NCBI GenBank assembly: GCA_001972305.1 | Contig: BDDD01002861.1 | Coordinates: 1-64,000, forward strand | Length of the DNA: 64,000 nt | DNA from: Cephalotus follicularis | Lineage: Eukaryota; Streptophyta; Magnoliopsida; Oxalidales; Cephalotaceae | Reading direction: 5' to 3' | Shown here: positions 46,224-55,919 of the stretch, piece by piece | How the letters are laid out: each line of letters opens with the position of its first letter | Numbering within the stretch: position 1 is the stretch's first letter | The notes under the pieces: generated by a model | Database searches by the model: none | What the model was told of the DNA's origin: nothing | The model's input: the letters and a program-made list of their open reading frames with translations, nothing else | Translations under genes and position numbers: made by a program

Positions 46224-47215
46224 TGTTGGCCTTTGCCACCCCGTTAATTGCATTAACATATGTTATTTTGATGATTAACAAACACATATTACTTGTATGC
46301 ATACTTCTATGAGCTATCACTTCATATACTCACTTGATCTTGTGTCCAAAGTGTGCAAAAGGCTATTTCTGCAGGTACAGGGCAATCCAGCTGACTGCCA
46401 AGCAATCCAGCCGACTGCCAAGGTTGAGTAGTCGACTATCAGGGGTTGAGTAGCCGACTGGTTCTTCAAGCAACTCCAGGAACTGTAGGAACACTTGTTC
46501 CAGCCGACTGCCACAGGGGAGCAGTCGACTGCCAGGCCAAGACAACCGACTGCCAAGGAAGGACAGTCGACTGCCAAGGGTGCACAATTCAGGTAGTAGC
46601 TTCTGTATCTTTTCTACACCTCATCTAGCCGACTGATGCAGGACACCAGTCGACTGCTAGGGGCAACCAGTCGAATGCCAAGGAATCCAGCCGACTGTCA
46701 CCAAATGTGCAATATCAGGTAGTAGCTTCTAAAAGTCCAATTTTAGCTCAACCAGCCAACTGGAACAGAGCACCAGCCGACTGCCAGGCTCCACTAGCCG
46801 ACTGCCCAGAGGAAGCAGCCAACTGCCTCCATGTAACGGCTATATTTGAAATACGTGCCATCTAATCCAGCTGACTGCCCAAGGAATCCAGCCGACTGGA
46901 TTGCAACAGAAATTCAAAAATAGATCCGTTGGAGCACAAGTATAAATGCCAAAGTGGAGCATTCTTGGGGGTATCTCTTGCAATCAAAGTGAACATTCAT
47001 TCTAGCTAACTCAAGTACAATTCCAAGCATTCAAAGCATCAAAAGAGATCAAATCAAAGCAATCACACTCACTAAAAAGCCTTTACATTTTACATTTCCT
47101 ATCACTAAGAGCTTTGTGAGTATTGAGCGAAATTGTAAACAAATTCATTGTGAATTTGTAATCTTTAAACACTTTATTTCACACATAAACAAGAGAGGTT
47201 GTCTCTTGTATTGCT
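46224..47215 (+). repeat. Element S 5' LTR
   Basis: It is collinear with 52392-53385. Between 46385 and 46900 it carries about 20 copies of CAGCCGACTGCC or CAGTCGACTGCC motifs. A TATAAAT box occurs at about 46942 (AAGTATAAATGCCAAAGTGG). Downstream is a copia-type leader. Confidence 0.85.
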
Positions 47216-47782
47216 GCAAGTCAAGAATGCCAAACTTGCATTGTTAAATAGAGATTATGAATTGTTTAAAATGCAACCGAATGAATCCATCAAGAATTTA
47301 TATAACTGGTTGCTTGATATTACTAATGGTTTACTTGGTCTTGGCAAGATCTTGGGAAAGGATGAACTTGTTAGGAAATTGCTAGGGTGTCTCAATGATG
47401 ATTGGGAACCCAAGGTGACGGCAATTGAAGAGTCAAAGGATCTAAAGACCATGGAGATTGAAGAACTTCTTGGCTCCCTCATGACTCATGAGGTAAATTG
47501 AACAAGAAATCCGCCAACCTTGTGGAGACAAAGCCGCAAGAGGAAAGAAGGAAGGACATAGCTCTCAAAAGCACTCATAAAGAAGAAGTATCAAGTGATG
47601 AGGAGCTAGAAGAAGAGGACTACGTTCTCTTTGCGAAACGATTCACCAAATTCGCAAAGATGAATAAAGCGAGAAGGTTTCAAAAGAAGAACTTCAACAA
47701 AGGAGAGGGAAGAAAAATGGATCCTCCCACATGCTTTGAATACAACAAACCGGGACATATCAAGGTGGATTGTCCTCAATAA
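47216..47782 (+). pseudogene. Element S gag remnant
   Basis: The plus-strand text NAKLALLNRDYELFKMQPNE and LGKILGKDELVRKLLGCLND with WEPKVTAIEESKDLKTMEIE matches the copia UBN2-type gag. A CCHC-like knuckle follows near 47735 (CFEYNKPGHIKVDC). Gag forms the particle. It starts almost directly after the LTR. Broken. Confidence 0.8.
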
Positions 47783-48508
47783 AAGAAGAAGAAGCTCTTC
47801 AAAAAGAAAGCCCTCAAAGCATGGCACCTTAGTGATGATGACTCCTCCGATGATGAAGTCACCGAGCAAGTGGCAAACCTTTGCTTCATGGCATTAAGTG
47901 ACGATGAGGATAGCGAAAATGAGGTTGATGATTCTTACACTTTCGGTGAATTGCAATTTGCTTTTGATGAATTGCTTGTTGAGTTTAAAAGGAAATGTTC
48001 TCAATGTTCTTCACTTAAGAAAAACTTGACTAGTATTGAAAAAGAAAAGGATTTACTAGTTATTGAGAATGAACATCTGAAAAATGATATTGGTATTTTA
48101 GAACATGAACTTGCTAAGAGGGTTGATAATATAGTTAAACCTACTCCATCTAATGACATTGCTTTAGAAAAGGAAGTAGAATCACTAAAAGAAAAGAATG
48201 TGAACTTAGAAAAATCATTTAGCAAATTCACACTAGGTAGCAAGAAATTAGAGGAAATGCTAGCTAGTCAAAGATCGTACTTAGACAAAACTTGTATAGG
48301 CCATGCTCCTCTAGAGGTTAAGGCTAAGTTGAAAAACACTAAAACTAGACCTCATTGCACGTATTGCCATAAGATAGGACATGTTAGGAATCAATGTTTT
48401 AAAAGGATTGATCACTCACATTCACACACTAGACCATCTCCTAATCACAATCCTATTACATTTAGACAAGTTTGGGTTCCCAAGGGAACAATTAGTAAAA
48501 AAATGTAA
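47783..48508 (+). pseudogene. Element S gag-pol linker with coiled coil and second knuckle
   Basis: A frame from 47870 encodes an acidic start (SDDEDSENEVDD), a heptad-like coiled coil rich in Lys, Glu and Leu (about 60-150 residues in), and a knuckle CTYCHKIGHVRNQC near its end. This is the usual layout of SIRE/Tork gag C-terminal regions. Confidence 0.75.
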
Positions 48509-48567
48509 CTATAAAGGACCCAACAAACAATGGGTACCAAGGTCAAGATTATTCAACAATTTTGTAG

Positions 48568-49480
48568 GTGGAAATGTGCTTGCAAGCAAACCACAACGAG
48601 GAACAGCCGTGGTACATGGATAGCGGGTGCTCGAAGCACATGACCGGTGACAAAAGCCTCTTCATTGATCTTAAAGAAGTTGATGGAGGAAAGGTCCCTT
48701 TTGGGGATAACAACAAAGCCAAAATTGTTGGCATTGGTTCAATAGGTAACAAATTCACTACCTTAAGTGAAAATGTTTCATATGTTGTAGGCCTTAAGCA
48801 TAATTTGCTTAGTGTTAGTCAATTAAGTGATAAAGGATATAAAGTTAATTTTGAGTCCTCACTTTGTCACATTATTGATTCTAGCACCAATGATGTAAAG
48901 TTTGTTGGTCATAAGCAAGGCAATGTGTATGTTGTCTATTTAAAAGAAATGCTTTCAAAAGATGTTTGCTTTAATGCTAATACAAATGATAAATTGCTTT
49001 GGCATAGAAGGTTAGGCCATGCTAGCATGGATGTTCTTACTAAACTTTCTAGAAAAGATTTAGTAATTGGTTTGCCTAAAATGAAATTTGAAAATGATAA
49101 ATTGTGTGATGCTTGTGCACAAGGCAAACAAACAAGAACTTCTTTTAAAGCCAAAAATGTGGTTTCAACTACTAGGATTTTACAACTCTTACACATTGAT
49201 TTGTTTGAACCAACTAGAACTTTAAGCATTGGTGGTAAACAATATGGCCTAGTTATTGTAGATGACTATTCTAGATTTACTTGGGTTGTTTTCTTAGCTT
49301 TAAAGAGTGATTCCTTAGATTCCTTTGTTGAATTTGGTTGACAAATTCAAAATGAAAAGAGTCTATCTATTGTTAGCATACGTAGTGATCACGGTAAAGA
49401 ATTTGAAAATCTTGGCTTTGAAACTTTTTGTGATGAACTCGGTATTCACCATAACTTCTCGGCTCCTAGAACTCCTCAAC
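48568..49480 (+). pseudogene. Element S protease and integrase N-part remnant
   Basis: The protease box WYMDSGCSKHMTGDKSLF is at about 48612. It is followed by LKHNLLSVSQLSDKGYKVNF, the GAG-pre-integrase region LLWHRRLGHASMDVLTKLSR with CDACAQGKQTRTSF, and the integrase start LHIDLFEPTRTLSIGGKQYG with DDYSRFTWVVFL. The order is copia. Broken. Confidence 0.9.
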
Positions 49481-50281
49481 AAAATGGTGTTGCAATCCAA
49501 ATACACAAAGGACTTACTCAAACGATTTGGAATGGAACACTCAAAGCCTTGCAAGACTCCAATGAGCATAATGACCAAACTCGACAAGGATGAGAGTGGT
49601 AAAGAGGTAGATCAAAAACTTTATAGAAGTATGATAGGATCACTTCTTTATCTTACCGCTACTAGACCGGACATAATGTTTAGCGTATGTCTATGTGCTA
49701 GGTTTCAATCATCACCTAAAGAATCTCACTTAATTGCGGTTAAGCGAATCTTTAGATATCTTGCATACACCCCTCTACTAGGATTGTTTTATTCAAATGA
49801 TTCCTTGTTTAATTTACATGCATTTTCCGATGCCGATTATGGTGGTTGTAAGCTTGATAGAAAGAGCACTAGTGGCACTTGCCAATTCCTAGGAAATTCT
49901 TTAGTGTCTTTGTTTTCCAAGAAATAAAATAGTGTAGCTCTTTCAACCACCGAAGCCGAATACGTAGCTGCGGGAAGTTGTTGTGCACAAGTTTTGTGGC
50001 TTAAACAACAACTTTGTGACTTTGGCATTAGTATTAATAATGTTTGTATAAAATGTGATAACACTAGTGCTATTAATTTAAGTAAAAACCCTATTCAACA
50101 CTCTAAGTCTAAGCACATTGAGATTAGACATCACTTTCTTAGGGATCATGTTGAAAAAGGTGATATATTTCTTGAATATATTGACATCTTTAATCAAGTT
50201 GCAGATATATTTACAAAGCCGCTGGACAATGAGAGGTTCTGCACTTTGCGAAGGGAGCTAGGTATGCAAAATCCTTCTTAA
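49481..50281 (+). pseudogene. Element S late RT and RNase H remnant
   Basis: The text KDLLKRFGMEHSKPCKTPMS, YRSMIGSLLYLTATRPDIMF and SKESHL-type RF-YL segments belong to the connection between RT and RNase H. DADYGGCKLDRKSTSGTCQF, CDNTSAINLSKNPIQHSKSK and HIEIRHHFLRDHVEKGDIFL are RNase H. The frame ends DIFTKPLDNERFCTLRRELG, the standard copia pol end. Broken. Confidence 0.9.
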
Positions 50282-50685
50282 ATTTCATTATATGTGCAAT
50301 GGTAATGCTTTGCTAAATATTGTGTGAATTGACTTGAAAAATGTTTTTTCAAAAATCATCATACGTTAAACATTGAGTTTTTAACTCAATGACATCAAAT
50401 AGCTCATGTAACCTAGGTTGCTATTAGTCCATAATAGTTAACCAAAGGTTTGCAAACCAATTGGATAAGGCAATTTTCTGCATTTCCAGAATCTGCAGAA
50501 AACAGCCGACTGGACAAAGAGTCCAGTTGACTGCCTCATATCCCGCCGACTGGCCATAAAGGCCCAGTCGACTGGAAGTGCGGGAATCAGGGTTCCCGAA
50601 TTCCTTTCTGCTTTCTCTCTTTCTCTCAGTCTAAAAACGCCATAAACCCTAGCTCTCTCAAATTCTCAACCTGTATTCGACTCTA
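50282..50685 (+). other. Spacer before the env-like ORF
   Basis: No gene is seen. At 50500-50580 four AGTCGACTGG or GCCGACTGG motifs of the same kind as in the LTRs precede the ORF. A CT-rich stretch (TTTCTGCTTTCTCTCTTTC) near 50605 looks like a leader with a possible splice acceptor. SIRE elements are thought to express the extra ORF separately, by read-through or splicing. Confidence 0.5.
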
Positions 50686-51783
50686 ATGGCACCAAAGAGA
50701 CAAAAGCACATGACTACAAGGCAACCAAGGGCTTCTCAAGCGGCAATGGACTATGACAACGAACTCTTTCTCTCCAAGGAGAAAGAAATTCGGTATAATT
50801 CAGTTATTAACTTTGTCAAATTGCATTATGAGAAGTGGTTATCCAATGATGTTTTAGTTAGCAATTTGGTTATTGTTAAATCTTGGTTAGAGGGTATGGG
50901 GTGGTTTGACTATTTATGCTCATCACATATTATATACCCTAGGCTAGTTAAACTTTTTTATGCAAACCTAGATAATTCAACTTCTTGTGTATCCAATTCA
51001 TTTGTTCTAGGTAATCCAATTTCTGTAACCCTTGAATTAATTGCCGAAACCCTAGGAATTCCCAATTCTGGAATTACACACTTAAATGATGTAGAGAAAT
51101 TGGAGGCTTTAGGGATTTGTTTAGAACGACCGGATTTTAATCCAATTATATCCGTGACTAGTAGTCACCTCCCTATAGCTACTCGTATTATTCTTTTACT
51201 TGTAACAAACACACTTCTCCCAAGAGAAGGCTTGCACACTCTTCCTTCGGAGCGAGACCTTAAATTCGTAGCTTGTGTCAAAAATGGGACTCTAGTGAAC
51301 CTTCCCTACCTCATAATCAATCAAATGATATCTAGACCCAATCACATCCCTTATCCTATGCGTTTGAGTACGATTTTTGCATCCCTAAACCTAGACATTC
51401 CCGATGATGAGCTTAGTGTCAAACCATCTCATAAACAACTTATAAACAGGGCTGGGCTTAGGAATTGTAATATTAGATTTGAAGATGGGTTGTGGGTTAA
51501 GCTACATGCTGTGGGAAGAGAGCAAGTGAGAGAACAAGCAAATGTGAGAGCTGGAGGAGAAGATGAGGAAGATGATGGTCAGCAGTTTGAGATGCGACCA
51601 AATCTCGGAACCAGCAGCAGCAGCAGACCTACCCTGGAGTCTCTTCACGCTAGGATGGACTTAGCCGAAGCCGACATTGATTACCTCAGAGGACGAGTGG
51701 ACCAGATTTATGAGGGTCAAGCCACTCTCATTCAGATGTTCCAGAATGCATTCCCTCAAAACCCTCCTCCTGATTCCTCATGA
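50686..51783 (+). CDS. Element S env-like/third ORF (365 residues, looks whole)
   Basis: The frame is open from MAPKRQKHMTTRQPRASQAA to a Pro-rich end (AFPQNPPPDSS). Residues 30-260 resemble the plant-specific 'putative plant transposon protein' domain: YNSVINFVKLHYEKWLSNDV, WFDYLCSSHIIYPRLVKLFY and FVLGNPISVTLELIAETLGI. An acidic linker (GGEDEEDDGQQFE) and a short helical segment with LAEADIDYLRGRVDQIYEGQ follow. It lacks a signal peptide or clear membrane anchor, so 'env-like' describes position only. Its function is unknown. Confidence 0.8.
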   Translation: MAPKRQKHMTTRQPRASQAAMDYDNELFLSKEKEIRYNSVINFVKLHYEKWLSNDVLVSNLVIVKSWLEGMGWFDYLCSSHIIYPRLVKLFYANLDNSTSCVSNSFVLGNPISVTLELIAETLGIPNSGITHLNDVEKLEALGICLERPDFNPIISVTSSHLPIATRIILLLVTNTLLPREGLHTLPSERDLKFVACVKNGTLVNLPYLIINQMISRPNHIPYPMRLSTIFASLNLDIPDDELSVKPSHKQLINRAGLRNCNIRFEDGLWVKLHAVGREQVREQANVRAGGEDEEDDGQQFEMRPNLGTSSSSRPTLESLHARMDLAEADIDYLRGRVDQIYEGQATLIQMFQNAFPQNPPPDSS

Positions 51784-52391
51784 GCTACATTTGCTGCATT
51801 CTCATGTTTTTCATTATATTTTTGAACTTGGTTGTGTAATGTAACTTCTTATGTGTTTCTGAGATGTTTTAGTGCAAAAGAGAATTTGAAGTTGGTTTAT
51901 GTAATTGCCTTTTCGGTTAATGAAATTGTGTTAAATGTCTTGTGTTGAATGAATGTGGATTGTGTAATTAAGTGTACATTATTGTTTTTCACTTTCGTTT
52001 AAATGAATGCATATGTTGAGGGGGAGCTCTTCAATCCGTGCTTTGACTGAGGGGAAGCTTCCGTTTCTATTTTTATTGTTTGACAAAAAGGGGGAGATCA
52101 AGATGACTTGTTGCATAAATATGTTGAAAGTTACATTTGGGAGAGAAAAATGTTGCATTTGGTAAGTTGCATTGCATTGCATTTGTAAAATGCTAAGTTG
52201 TTAAAATTGCATATTTTGTTGAAAATGGATATTCTTTGAAAATCTTGTGTTGAGCAAGTGTATTTTGATATGCCATATGCATTGGTTATGACACAATTGA
52301 TAACATTGAACTTTGGAAGTTAAAAATGATTAATTTGTCAAGAATTTATGCAAAATAAGCATGTTTTGTCAATCATCAAAAAGGGGGAGAT
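51784..52391 (+). other. Element S 3' region with several polypurine tracts
   Basis: No gene. Purine runs occur at about 52018 (GAGGGGGAG), 52050 (GAGGGGAAG), 52085 (AAAAAGGGGGAGA) and at the LTR edge, 52378-52390. The last is the functional-position tract. Multiple tracts before the LTR are a feature of SIRE-type elements. Confidence 0.7.
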
Positions 52392-53440
52392 TGTTGGCCT
52401 TTGCCACCCCGTTAATTGCATTAACATATGTTATTTTGATGATTAACAAACACATATTACTTGTATGCATAATTCTATGAGCTATCACTTCATATACTCA
52501 CTTGATCTTGTGTCCAAAGTGTGCAAAAGGCTATTTCTGCAGGTACAGGGCAATCCTACCGACTGCCAAGCAATCCAGGCAACTGCCAAGGTTGAGTAGT
52601 TGACTACCACGGGTTGAGTAGCCGACTGGTTCTTCAAGAAACTCCAGGAACTGCAGGAACACTTGATCCAGCCGACTGCCACAGGGGAGCAGTCGATTGC
52701 CAGGCCAAGACAGCCGACTGCCAAGGAAGGCCAGTCGACATCCAAGGGTGCACAATTCAGGCAGTAGCTTCTGTATCTTTTCTACACCTCATCTAGCCGA
52801 CTGATGCAGGGCACCAGTCGACTGCCAGGGGCAACCAGTCGACTACCAAGGAATCCAACCGACTGTCACTAAATGTGCAATATCAGGCAGTAGCTTCTGA
52901 AAGTCCAATTTTAGCCCAACCAGCCGACTGGAACAGAGCACCAGCCGACTGCCAGGCTCCACCAGCCGACTGCCCAGAGGAAGTAGCCGACTGCCTCCAT
53001 GTAATGGCTATATTTGAAATACGCGCCATCTAATCCAGCTGACTGCCCAAGGAATCCAGCCGACTGGATTGTAACAGAACTTCAAAAATAGATCCGTTGG
53101 AGCACAAGTATAAATGCCAAAGTGGAGCATTCTTGGGGGTATCTCTTGCAATCAAAGTGAACATTCATTCTAGCTAACTCAAGTACAATTCCAAGCATTC
53201 AAAGCATCAAAAGAGATCACATCAAAGCAATCACACTCACTAAAAAGCCTTTACATTTTACATTTCCTATCACTAAGAGCTTTGTGAGTATTGAGCGAAA
53301 TTGTAAACAAATTCATTGTGAATTTGTAATCTTTAAACACTTTATTTCACACATAAACAAGAGAGGTTGTCTCTTGTATTGCTCGGTTGGAGCAAACTTG
53401 TATTCGCTTGGCTGGAGCGAAGGTTGTTGAAGCTCGGTTG
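52392..53440 (+). repeat. Element S 3' LTR (runs into the gap)
   Basis: It is collinear with the 5' LTR to about 53385, continues with GCTCGGTTGGAGCAAAC-type text and meets the N run at 53441. It contains the CAGCCGACTGCC array at about 52550-53070. Its end is not seen. Confidence 0.8.
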
Positions 53441-53680
53441 NNNNNNNNNNNNNNNNNNNNNNNNNNNNNNNNNNNNNNNNNNNNNNNNNNNNNNNNNNNN
53501 NNNNNNNNNNNNNNNNNNNNNNNNNNNNNNNNNNNNNNNNNNNNNNNNNNNNNNNNNNNNNNNNNNNNNNNNNNNNNNNNNNNNNNNNNNNNNNNNNNNN
53601 NNNNNNNNNNNNNNNNNNNNNNNNNNNNNNNNNNNNNNNNNNNNNNNNNNNNNNNNNNNNNNNNNNNNNNNNNNNNNNNN
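53441..53680. other. Assembly gap (240 N)
   Basis: This run of N hides the right end of element S and the edge of the caulimovirid block. Frames drawn across it are artefacts. Confidence 1.
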
Positions 53681-54147
53681 CTTCCTACATTGGTTAATGT
53701 AAATTTTTAAATAATCGAAAAACATAACATGAGCCTTGATTTTAGTCATATACTCATTCCATGATGTTCGAATATTATGCTGTTCAGTTTCGGAATATTT
53801 TTTAAAGAATCTGTATCTTTTTCTTAAATATTTTTCTTGAAGAAAATCTTTTCTTATTAAATCTTTGTTAATTTCAAATTGTTTATTAATTATAATCATC
53901 ATAAACTGAGAAGTAGGTTTCATCTCACAATATGTGGGAGAAATAAGTTCATTTAATTCTTGGGAATTTTGAAAATATTGAGAATCTTCAAAATCTTGAT
54001 TTTGAGTATCTTGGGTATAAATTCCTTTTAAAATACTTGACTGATTTGAAATCTCAGACAATTTAGTTTTAGTATCAAAATTGTTTGACTTTCCAGACCT
54101 TACACTAGAAGTTGAAGATCTATGTGATTGAAATTGATAATTTTTAT
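53681..54147 (-). pseudogene. Caulimovirid polyprotein segment after the movement protein
   Basis: The minus-strand text reads SQELNELISPTYCEMKPTSQ, EINKDLIRKDFLQEKYLRKR and RTSWNEYMTKIKAHVMFFDY. It resembles the linker between movement protein and coat protein of Petuvirus-like polyproteins. It is bounded by the gap. Broken. Confidence 0.65.
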
Positions 54148-54906
54148 CTATTTTTCGTCACAAATGTTTAAATAGTTAATTTTTTCTCTTAAATGTTCTG
54201 AGTTTGAATGAGTTTTTACTGTTTTAACAAACCTAATTTTTACTAATCCTTCATCGTTTTGAGATATTGAATGTAAAAAAGTATTTTCAATGTTTTCTTG
54301 ATTATGAGCAATAGGGTCTGATTGTAAGGAGCAATCCTCATGAATATTAATATCACTCCATTTAATTTTTTGAGGAATCAAAATGTTTGAATCATTTGTT
54401 ACACATTTCATCATAATGGTTTCTCCTTTTGTTAAATTTACTAATGATTTGGGACTAATTGAATTAATAGCTTTATAATGAACGTGATGAATTATTGCAA
54501 TGATTTCGGATCCAGGTAACATATTGTAACCATGGAGCTTAATGTTAATTTTTAAAGTTTCTAAAATGATTTTATTTGATAAAGAAATTGTTAAGTCTGG
54601 GTACCCATCAAAGTAGACAGCTCCATTGCATAAACTTGTTTCAATGGCTCCAATCAAGGAATCATCAAATTTTAAATGTCTGGGATCATGGAGACATGCC
54701 AAGATAGAAGTGTTTAAACCTTGTCTTGTTAATGGCTTAATTGTTACTTGAACTAAAGCAAAATGAATATACTTAACGTTTTTAGCTAATTGTTTAATGG
54801 TTTTATCATCTAATAATTGAATATTTTGTTGAGTTTTAGTAATTTTTATAGTTTGTTCAATTGTTTGAAATCTTTCAGTGAAATTGAATGGATTAAATTG
54901 ATTATA
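54148..54906 (-). pseudogene. Caulimovirid movement protein (30K family) remnant
   Basis: The open part 54702-54148 begins ACLHDPRHLKFDDSLIGAIE and continues NGAVYFDGYPDLTISLSNKI, with KINIKLHGYNMLPGSEIIAI after it. This is the core of the Petuvirus/Florendovirus movement protein, which enlarges plasmodesmata. Further matching text extends to the edge of element C at 54907. The start of the gene would lie to the right but is displaced by element C. Broken or incomplete. Confidence 0.8.
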
Positions 54907-55630
54907 TGTAACGCCCCATAGTCGTTTTGGAGCATAAGAGAAGAACTTTTATGGTGTATAATTTTTTTTATGGGATTTGGACTCAATTGTGTAATAGAAG
55001 AAGGTTAAGTGTTGTTAAGTGATATAAGCCCAAGTGTAAAGCAGGATTAGTGGAAGTTAAAGGACTTAAGTGCAAAGCTTGTTGAGGAAGCTTCCATATC
55101 CCAAGACGTTAGATGGCTTATGTTGGGAGTTATGTGGAGATATATCTTGGGCTTTGGATATCCTTTCTTCTAGTTTCTGCAGATTATAAAGTTTTAGAGA
55201 GTTTTAGAGAGAGAGCTGTAGTTCTTATTTTCTTCTTCTTCTTCGTTGTCGTTGACGAGCGGGAGGAGAACAGCAGTTCGAAGCTTTCCAAGCTTAGCGA
55301 AGAAGCAGTCAGGAGCAGTAGCAGACGGGGAGAAAGAGGAGAAGTTCTCGTCAAAGGAAACCAGTAAGAACTCAGCCAAGAACTGTGAGTGGGACATCCT
55401 TTCTATGTTTCTAGTTATTTCATGATGTTCTTGATAATTCTTCAGCTTCTTAAATCCCAGTACAGAGCGAGCTTTCTAATGGGAATTTGTTTCCCTAGCA
55501 TCTTTGTATGTTTCCCTTGACAGAAGAGGGAGAAAGAGAGTGTCTCGAGCACTAGAGCTCAAGTTCTTCAAGTGAACTAGTCACTTTCCAGCAAGGTAAC
55601 ACGTACGTGCTCAACCCAACTCCTCGGCCT

Positions 55631-55848
55631 ACTATTGTCTATGATGGGAAATCGAGCGAGTCTGCCCCCGGGTTCCATACCTGGATCTCCTTTACACTAT
55701 TGTCTATGATGGTGTTTAGGGTATTAGTGCAGTCGAGCACTATGTACATAGCTCCAACCTCCTCGGTCTACTGTTGTCTATGACAGGAAGCCGGGCGAGA
55801 CTGTCCCCATGTCCTACCTATATCTCCTGTACGCTATTGTCTATGATG
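55631..55848. repeat. ATTGTCTATGATGG motif repeats
   Basis: Copies start at about 55631, 55696, 55770 and 55832, alternating between two contexts (after CGGCCTA or CGGTCTA, and after CTCCTTTAC-like text). The unit of two spans about 138 bp. The same series recurs in the 3' LTR at about 63250-63470. Confidence 0.85.
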
Positions 55849-55914
55849 ATGTTTAGGGATTGAGTACAGCAGAGCTAAGTTACTAAAAGTAGCGATTAGA
55901 GCCTTTTAGTAAGT

Positions 55915-55919
55915 CTTCT
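55915..55919. repeat. Target duplication CTTCT, left
   Basis: CTTCT at 55915-55919 is repeated at 59220-59224. The uninterrupted site can be seen in the other LTR of element C near 63535 (AAGTCTTCTAGAGGAGG), which confirms the insertion. Confidence 0.9.

Larger units (their letters stand above)
46224..53440 (+). mobile_element. Element S: Ty1/copia SIRE-like retrotransposon with env-like ORF, broken
   Basis: LTRs (46224-47215 and 52392 into the gap) begin TGTTGGCCTTTGCCACC. The interior has gag with a CCHC knuckle, protease, GAG-pre-integrase/integrase, a late RT/RNase H part and an additional 365-residue ORF before the polypurine tract. The order INT before RT is copia, and the extra ORF plus the PPT region is the SIRE pattern. 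LTRs differ by about 3% by eye (about 1 My). Pol is broken and incomplete; the extra ORF looks whole. The right end lies in or near the N run. It inserted into the caulimovirid copy. Confidence 0.85.
16211..54906 (-). mobile_element. V: endogenous caulimovirid copy, in three blocks, broken
   Basis: Three minus-strand blocks (54906-53681, 46223-45359 and 19530-16211) together carry the caulimovirid order: movement protein, coat protein with CCHC, a downstream ORF, then an intergenic region with a TATA box. The coat and movement protein texts resemble Petuvirus/Florendovirus. No reverse transcriptase segment was recognised. Two elements inserted into it: Tat element T (19531-45358) and copia element S (46224 to the gap). 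The first split the coat protein gene. It must predate T, so it is probably more than about 3 My old. Broken in many places and incomplete in the window. Confidence 0.8.

Noticed and set aside
53342-54061. A 239-residue frame across the second N run
   Set aside because: Only its right part (caulimovirid polyprotein text) is real; the rest crosses a gap and copia LTR sequence on the opposite strand.
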